From NCBI GenBank assembly GCA_002709185.1, contig PAQB01000010.1:1-28070 (forward strand): a stretch of 28,070 nt of DNA, written 5' to 3'. Within the stretch, counting starts at the first letter, position 1; every line of letters begins with the position of its first letter. Source of the stretch: Flavobacteriaceae bacterium. GTDB taxonomy: Bacteria > Bacteroidota > Bacteroidia > Flavobacteriales > Flavobacteriaceae. The translations under genes and the position numbers were made by a program. Positions 23,793 to 28,070 of the stretch are shown piece after piece. The notes beneath the pieces are model-generated. The model saw only the letters and a list, made by a program, of their open reading frames with translations, searched no databases and was not told where the DNA came from.

Positions 23793-24679
23793 ACCATCAA
23801 ATCTAAATTATTTTTTCGCAACTTTTGATTCATCCCATGAATGCCTTGTAACCCACCAGTATGGATGGCTAAAACCTTTTGAGACTTTGAAAACATGCCT
23901 TTATTCATCCGATCAAAAATACCAAATAACATTTTTCCAGTGTAAACCGGATCCAATGGAATATTAAATTCGCGCTTAAAACGGTTAATAAATTCAATCA
24001 ATTCCACATGAACCTTGGCATAGCCTCCAAAATGATAGTCTTGACACAACTCCCAATTGGACTGCTTTGCAAATTTACAAATATCTTGCTTTAAAAAAGC
24101 CCCTTTTAAGGCAGGAAATCCAATTATTTTTTGATGGGGCAGACTGGAATTAATTATACCTGACAGCGTTCCTCCGGTTCCCACAGCACAACAAATGACA
24201 TCAAATTGTCGGTCTTCATCCGTTAGAATTTCCTCACAGCCTTTAACGGCTAAGTGGTTGGTTCCCCCCTCGGGAATCATATAATATTTAGGGTATTTAT
24301 TTTCTAATGAAGCCAGATAAGATTTTTCGGCTTTAAGCTTGTATTCAGCGCGGCTGATAAATTTCAGCTTCATACCACATTTTTGAGCATAGCTCAAAGT
24401 CGGGTTAGATTCAATTTTGGCAGAAACTTCCATGCCTCTTATGACGCCAATGGTAGGAATACCCAGTCTATATCCAGCAGCAGCCGTTGCAGCAATATGG
24501 TTTGAAAAGGCACCACCAAAAGTCAAAATACCCTGATAATTCTCTTTTTTAAATTCATCAAGATTGTATTTCAGTTTCCTGAGTTTATTCCCTGAAACGG
24601 TAGGGTGAATTGCATACTCAGGCTTTAAAAAAATCTGAGGGGTCAATTTAATATTTTCAACAGAAATAAATTCAAGCAT
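23789..24679 (-). CDS. PLP enzyme of the ACC deaminase/D-cysteine desulfhydrase family
   Basis: Fold type II PLP enzyme, 296 residues. Seen: Schiff-base lysine K32 in VSGNKLRKLKY at 29-38, FGGAFSNHIAATAAAGYRLG near 54-73 with the Ser/Asn that touches the substrate, IPEGGTNHLAVKGCEEI near 136-152 and VGTGGTLSGI near 167-176 binding the PLP phosphate. Family members act either on 1-aminocyclopropane-1-carboxylate or on D-cysteine; the sequence alone does not tell which, though D-cysteine or a related D-amino acid is more likely in a non-plant-associated flavobacterium. First gene of a unit with the glucosaminidase and hemL; divergent from hutU. Confidence 0.86.
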   Translation of the reverse strand: MLEFISVENIKLTPQIFLKPEYAIHPTVSGNKLRKLKYNLDEFKKENYQGILTFGGAFSNHIAATAAAGYRLGIPTIGVIRGMEVSAKIESNPTLSYAQKCGMKLKFISRAEYKLKAEKSYLASLENKYPKYYMIPEGGTNHLAVKGCEEILTDEDRQFDVICCAVGTGGTLSGIINSSLPHQKIIGFPALKGAFLKQDICKFAKQSNWELCQDYHFGGYAKVHVELIEFINRFKREFNIPLDPVYTGKMLFGIFDRMNKGMFSKSQKVLAIHTGGLQGIHGMNQKLRKNNLDLMV

Positions 24680-24773
24680 ATATCACTCAATATGGTTTTA
24701 GAATTGTAAAAATAAAAAACCTATAACGATACAGACCTTATTTAGAGTTGTATTTTTTGTCTATAAATTACTT

Positions 24774-24781
24774 TATATTTG
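24774..24781 (+). promoter_or_regulatory. hutU promoter -7 element
   Basis: TATATTTG matches TAnnTTTG and is the only match upstream of hutU on this strand; no TTTG occurs between it and the ATG. That places transcription start near 24788 and gives a leader of about 160 nt, far longer than for other genes here. Confidence 0.5.
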
Positions 24782-24950
24782 TTTAAGTGAAACCCAATAC
24801 CACAAGAGAAACGGCATTTTACATTACATTATAGAGTTTCCGTTTTTTTAACATACAATACCAAATAAAATGCCAATTCTGTTGTGGAAACCATTGCTGG
24901 CACTGTGTCTATAGTTACAATGCAAATGAAAATACCGGAAATTAGTTCTT
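24782..24950 (+). promoter_or_regulatory. Long hutU leader with competing inverted repeats
   Basis: Within the leader, GGCATTTTA (24813-24821) is fully complementary to TAAAATGCC (24866-24874). AAACGG (24809-24814) is complementary to CCGTTT (24840-24845), which runs into more T. GTTTCC (24836-24841) can also pair with GGAAAC (24886-24891), and TTTCCG (24837-24842) with CGGAAA (24936-24941). The first two pairings share GG 24813-24814 and so exclude each other. The pairing with the T-run resembles a weak terminator, so attenuation or a translational switch is possible. A 14-codon ORF at 24870-24914 has no histidine codons. Confidence 0.4.
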
Positions 24951-26951
24951 ATGGATCCAAAAATTAAAACCTTTCAGGACGAAATTAAAGAAGGAATTCC
25001 AAATATCCTTCCAACTCTAAAGCCCTACGACCAGAGTTACAACCACGCACCAAAAAGAAAAGCAATACTAACCAAGGAAGAAGAAAAGTTAGCTTTAAGA
25101 AACGCACTTCGTTATTTTGATAAAAAATTTCACAGTATACTTGTCAAAGAATTTAAAAACGAACTGGACCAATACGGACGCATTTATATGTACCGATTTC
25201 GCCCTGACCACAAAATATATGCCCGCCCTTTAGAGGCCTACCCAGCCAATAGCCAACAAGCAGCCGCCATAATGCTTATGATTCAAAATAACTTGGACGA
25301 TGCGGTTGCCCAGCACCCTCACGAACTTATAACCTATGGAGGTAATGGTGGGGTGTTTTCCAACTGGGCACAGTACCGACTGACCATGCAGTATTTATCT
25401 GAAATGAATGACCAGCAAACCTTGGTGATGTATTCTGGACATCCCATGGGCCTTTTCCCATCTCACAAAGACGCGCCAAGAGTGGTAGTGACCAACGGGA
25501 TGATGATTCCAAATTATTCAAAACCAGATGATTGGGAAAAGTATAATGCCTTAGGCGTGACCCAATTTGGACAGATGACAGCTGGGAGTTATATGTACAT
25601 TGGTCCTCAAGGTATCGTACACGGAACAACCATTACTGTTTTAAATGCCTTTCGAAAAATAAACAAAAACCCAAAAGGTCATATTTTCTTAACTGCTGGA
25701 TTGGGTGGTATGAGTGGTGCACAACCCAAGGCCGGTACCATTGCTGGATGTATCACAGTTTGCGCAGAAGTCAATGCAAAAGCCACACAAACACGCTATG
25801 CCCAAGGTTGGGTGGATGAAGTGATTGAAACCATTGAGGCCCTTGTCGAGCGTGTAAAAAAGGCAAAAGAAAATAAAGAAGTACTTTCAATTGCCTATCA
25901 GGGCAATGTAATCGACGTATGGGAAGCATTTTATGAAGCTGATATTTTTGTAGAGTTAGGAAGCGATCAAACCTCATTACATAACCCGTGGGCTGGCGGT
26001 TACTATCCTGCAGGACAGTCCCTTGAGGCTTCAAATGAAATGATGCGGAATGCTCCAGAAAAGTTTAAGAAGATAGTAGAGCAAAGCTTGGTTCGCCATG
26101 CGAAAATCATTAAGAAACATACGGATAGAGGTACTTATTTCTTTGATTACGGAAATGCATTTCTTTTAGAAGCCTCTCGTGCAGGCGCCGATATTCTACA
26201 AAATAATGGTGAAGATTTTATTTACCCCAGTTATGTGCAAGACATCATGGGTCCTATGTGTTTTGACTATGGATTTGGCCCTTTTCGTTGGGTCTGCGCA
26301 AGTGGGTCTGAAGAAGACCTGGCCAAAACAGATGCCATTGCTTGCGCCGTCTTAGAAAAAATAATAGCCGATGCGCCAGATGAAGTTCAACAACAAATGC
26401 AAGACAATATCCAGTGGATCAAAGGGGCGCAAGAAAACCAGTTGGTTGTGGGCTCACAAGCCCGTATTTTATATGCTGATGCAGAGGGAAGAATGAAAAT
26501 TGCAGCAGCTTTTAACAAGGCCATTGCAGCGGCGCAAATAGGGCCGATTATTTTGGGACGCGACCACCACGATGTTTCTGGAACAGATTCACCATACAGA
26601 GAAACAAGCAATATTTACGACGGCTCTAAGTTTACGGCAGACATGGCCATTCAAAATGTAATTGGAGACAGTTTTCGAGGGGCTACTTGGGTGAGCATAC
26701 ACAATGGTGGTGGTGTTGGCTGGGGAGAAGTCATCAACGGGGGGTTTGGTATGGTTCTTGATGGTTCTAAAGAAGCTGATAGAAAGTTAAAGTCAATGCT
26801 GTTTTGGGACGTTAACAATGGGATTGCAAGACGCAATTGGGCCAGAAATAAAGGGGCGGTTTTCGCTATCAAAAGAGCCATGGAAAATGAGCCAAATTTA
26901 AAAGTGACCCTCCCAAACAATGTCGATGACACCCTATTGGATACTATTTAA
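24951..26951 (+). CDS. hutU: Urocanate hydratase
   Basis: Second step of histidine breakdown: adds water to urocanate to give imidazolone propionate, using tightly bound NAD+. Seen: 666 residues, longer than the about 555-residue Pseudomonas form and closer in size to the eukaryotic enzymes. Motifs include ITYGGNGGVFSNWAQYRLT near 125-143, LVMYSGHPMGLFPSHKDAP near 157-175, MTAGSYMYIGPQGIVHGTT near 209-227, the NAD-binding LTAGLGGMSGAQPKAG near 247-262, FDYGFGPFRWVCASG near 438-452 and SIHNGGGVGWGEVINGG near 583-599. hutH, hutI and hutG are not seen in the window. It probably shares a transcript with the DUF4136 gene 17 bp downstream. Confidence 0.95.
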   Translation: MDPKIKTFQDEIKEGIPNILPTLKPYDQSYNHAPKRKAILTKEEEKLALRNALRYFDKKFHSILVKEFKNELDQYGRIYMYRFRPDHKIYARPLEAYPANSQQAAAIMLMIQNNLDDAVAQHPHELITYGGNGGVFSNWAQYRLTMQYLSEMNDQQTLVMYSGHPMGLFPSHKDAPRVVVTNGMMIPNYSKPDDWEKYNALGVTQFGQMTAGSYMYIGPQGIVHGTTITVLNAFRKINKNPKGHIFLTAGLGGMSGAQPKAGTIAGCITVCAEVNAKATQTRYAQGWVDEVIETIEALVERVKKAKENKEVLSIAYQGNVIDVWEAFYEADIFVELGSDQTSLHNPWAGGYYPAGQSLEASNEMMRNAPEKFKKIVEQSLVRHAKIIKKHTDRGTYFFDYGNAFLLEASRAGADILQNNGEDFIYPSYVQDIMGPMCFDYGFGPFRWVCASGSEEDLAKTDAIACAVLEKIIADAPDEVQQQMQDNIQWIKGAQENQLVVGSQARILYADAEGRMKIAAAFNKAIAAAQIGPIILGRDHHDVSGTDSPYRETSNIYDGSKFTADMAIQNVIGDSFRGATWVSIHNGGGVGWGEVINGGFGMVLDGSKEADRKLKSMLFWDVNNGIARRNWARNKGAVFAIKRAMENEPNLKVTLPNNVDDTLLDTI

Positions 26952-26968
26952 CTCTTAAAAAAATCGTT

Positions 26969-27511
26969 ATGAAACATTATTTAATACTTATCACTGTCAT
27001 TGTTTTCTCAATGACTTCTTGCGAATCGGTCCGAGTGGCTGCAGATTACGATCGCACCGTGAGTTTTGACACCTATAAAAGTTTTGCGTTTTTTAAAGAT
27101 GGTATCGACAAGGCAAAAATTAGTGATTTAGACAAACGAAGGATTTTAAGAGCCGTAGAAAGCGAAATGCTGGCCAAAGGATTTGTAAAATCCGATACGC
27201 CGGATCTATTGGTCAATATTTTCACAAAAGAGCGTCAAGAAGTGAATGTTTACAACCAAAACTTCGGCATGTACGGTTGGGGCATGAATTGGGGCTGGGG
27301 CTGGGGCCCAATGATGGGTTGGAATCAAACCAGTGTCTCAAATTCATCTAGCGGTACACTTTACATCGACCTGATTGATGCCAATAAAAAAGAATTGGTT
27401 TGGCAAGGTATGGGCGAAGGCTACCTCAGTAGCCGAATGGATAAAAAAGAAGCCCGTATTGTAGAATTTGTAGCCGCAATCTTAGAAAAATATCCACCAC
27501 AAGATAACTAA
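26969..27511 (+). CDS. DUF4136 domain lipoprotein
   Basis: Predicted lipoprotein, 180 residues, function unknown. Seen: signal with lipobox MTSC (Cys18), then a DUF4136 fold starting DYDRTVSFDTYKSFAFF near 27-43, and a C-terminal strand region with GTLYIDLIDANKKELVWQG near 128-146. In the middle lies a low-complexity patch rich in Gly, Trp and Met (about 98-118, with repeats such as GWGMNWGWGWG) and then an Asn/Ser-rich link. Similar Gly/Trp patches are seen in other proteins of this family, so it is probably a loop rather than an insertion of foreign sequence. It stops 4 bp before the convergent permease gene. Confidence 0.85.
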   Translation: MKHYLILITVIVFSMTSCESVRVAADYDRTVSFDTYKSFAFFKDGIDKAKISDLDKRRILRAVESEMLAKGFVKSDTPDLLVNIFTKERQEVNVYNQNFGMYGWGMNWGWGWGPMMGWNQTSVSNSSSGTLYIDLIDANKKELVWQGMGEGYLSSRMDKKEARIVEFVAAILEKYPPQDN

Positions 27512-27515
27512 TTGC

Positions 27516-28070
27516 TTAAGTTTTAACATCCAAGGCATCCCGAAGGGCATTTCCTATCAGCATAAAAGCCATCACCAACGCCATGATGCAAAATCCAGGA
27601 ATGAGTGCCAAAAAAGGTTTCCCTAAAATAATCGCATTGTAATGGGCTTTGATCATGGCACCCCAACTAGACATTGGGGGCTGTGCACCAATGCCCAAAA
27701 AACTGAGTCCGCTTTCTATCAAGATTGCGGCGGCAAAGTTAGCCGCTGATATTACAATGACCGGCGCCATGATATTGGGAAGTAGGTGTTTGAAGATGAT
27801 TCTAAGGTCTGAAAAACCCAAAGCACGAGCGGCAGTTATGTACTGTTGTTCTTTTACACTCATAACTTCGCCACGCACCACACGAGCGACTTCTACCCAC
27901 ATGGTCAATCCAACAGCAATAAATACTTGCCAAAAGCCTTTTCCTAATGCCAGGGTGATTGCAATCACCAATAAAAGTGTAGGAATGGACCAAGTGACAT
28001 TTATGAGCCACATGATTATGGCATCAATGCGTCCGCCATAATAGCCCGCAAGACTGCCCAATAAAAGCCC
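27516..28070 (-). CDS. Dipeptide/oligopeptide ABC transporter permease, DppC/OppC type (5' end outside window)
   Basis: Inner-membrane subunit of a peptide or nickel-type importer of the DppBCDF/OppBCDF class. The reading frame is open to the last base of the window, so only the C-terminal about 184 residues are seen; the TTG at 28059-28061 is not the start. Seen: GLLLGSLAGYYGGRIDAIIM near the visible start, several membrane helices, the ABC-coupling EAA-type sequence EQQYITAARALGFSDLRII followed by FKHLLPNIMAPV, and the family motif SFLGIGAQPPMSSWG. The binding-protein-dependent partners should lie beyond the right edge. It converges on the DUF4136 gene. Confidence 0.92.
   Translation of the reverse strand, partial: GLLLGSLAGYYGGRIDAIIMWLINVTWSIPTLLLVIAITLALGKGFWQVFIAVGLTMWVEVARVVRGEVMSVKEQQYITAARALGFSDLRIIFKHLLPNIMAPVIVISAANFAAAILIESGLSFLGIGAQPPMSSWGAMIKAHYNAIILGKPFLALIPGFCIMALVMAFMLIGNALRDALDVKT

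Noticed and set aside
27266..27328. Gly/Trp/Met-rich patch in the DUF4136 protein as a foreign insertion or repeat expansion
   Set aside because: The patch is short, in frame, and similar low-complexity loops are known in proteins of this type.
27649..28041. 130-residue plus-strand ORF opposite the ABC permease
   Set aside because: Shadow of a well-conserved permease with the EAA-type motif on the minus strand.
1..28070. Mobile elements, CRISPR arrays, tRNA or rRNA genes, defence or toxin-antitoxin systems
   Set aside because: Every long ORF is accounted for by chromosomal genes and the gaps are all under 300 bp; no regularly spaced repeats, transposase motifs, or cloverleaf sequences were seen by eye.

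Overview
The window is a 28 kb stretch of chromosome from a member of the Bacteroidota, most likely family Flavobacteriaceae. The evidence is AT-rich DNA, near-identity of TypA, DnaJ, PurM and both glutamine synthetases to the flavobacterial forms of these proteins (judged from memory, no search run), recurrent TAnnTTTG promoter elements a short distance upstream of start codons, no obvious Shine-Dalgarno sequences, and short Bacteroidota-type lipoprotein signals. It looks like core chromosome: I see no insertion sequence, phage gene, CRISPR array, tRNA or rRNA, and no stretch above 300 bases without a gene.

Layout. 16-1815 (-) typA; 1931-2749 (+) kdsA for Kdo/LPS synthesis. 2813-7995 (-) is a chaperone and exporter block read as grpE, dnaJ, ABC ATPase, ABC-2 permease and an NtrC-type response regulator without a DNA-binding domain. 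A pair of 11-bp palindromes lies between dnaJ and the ABC genes. 8105-10279 (-) holds a DUF4920 lipoprotein, mnmD (tRNA wobble-uridine modification) and a TIGR01777 epimerase. 10385-11440 (+) is ilvE, followed by a MazG-like pyrophosphohydrolase (-), a two-helix membrane peptide (+), the fluoride channel crcB (+), and an Lrp/AsnC regulator followed by a DUF1684 lipoprotein (-). An unrecognised 129-residue protein is divergent from Lrp. 14278-17414 (-) carries purM, prfA and pyrF (nucleotide synthesis and translation termination).

Nitrogen region. 17497-20945 has two unrelated-size glutamine synthetases back to back, type III (-) and type II (+), sharing a 254-bp divergent control region; each ends in a convincing intrinsic terminator. 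A small PAS protein related to LOV domains but lacking the photoactive cysteine follows (+). 21715-24679 (-) is a tightly overlapping set: PLP-dependent deaminase-like enzyme, GH73/LysM glucosaminidase lipoprotein, and hemL. Divergent from it, hutU (histidine catabolism) has an unusually long, fold-rich leader and is followed by a DUF4136 lipoprotein. The window ends inside a dipeptide/oligopeptide ABC permease (-).

Most genes are ordinary housekeeping. The parts most worth a second look are the double palindrome in front of the exporter/response-regulator genes, the HTH-less sigma-54 activator, the degenerate LOV protein, the long hutU leader, and the hairpin ahead of crcB.
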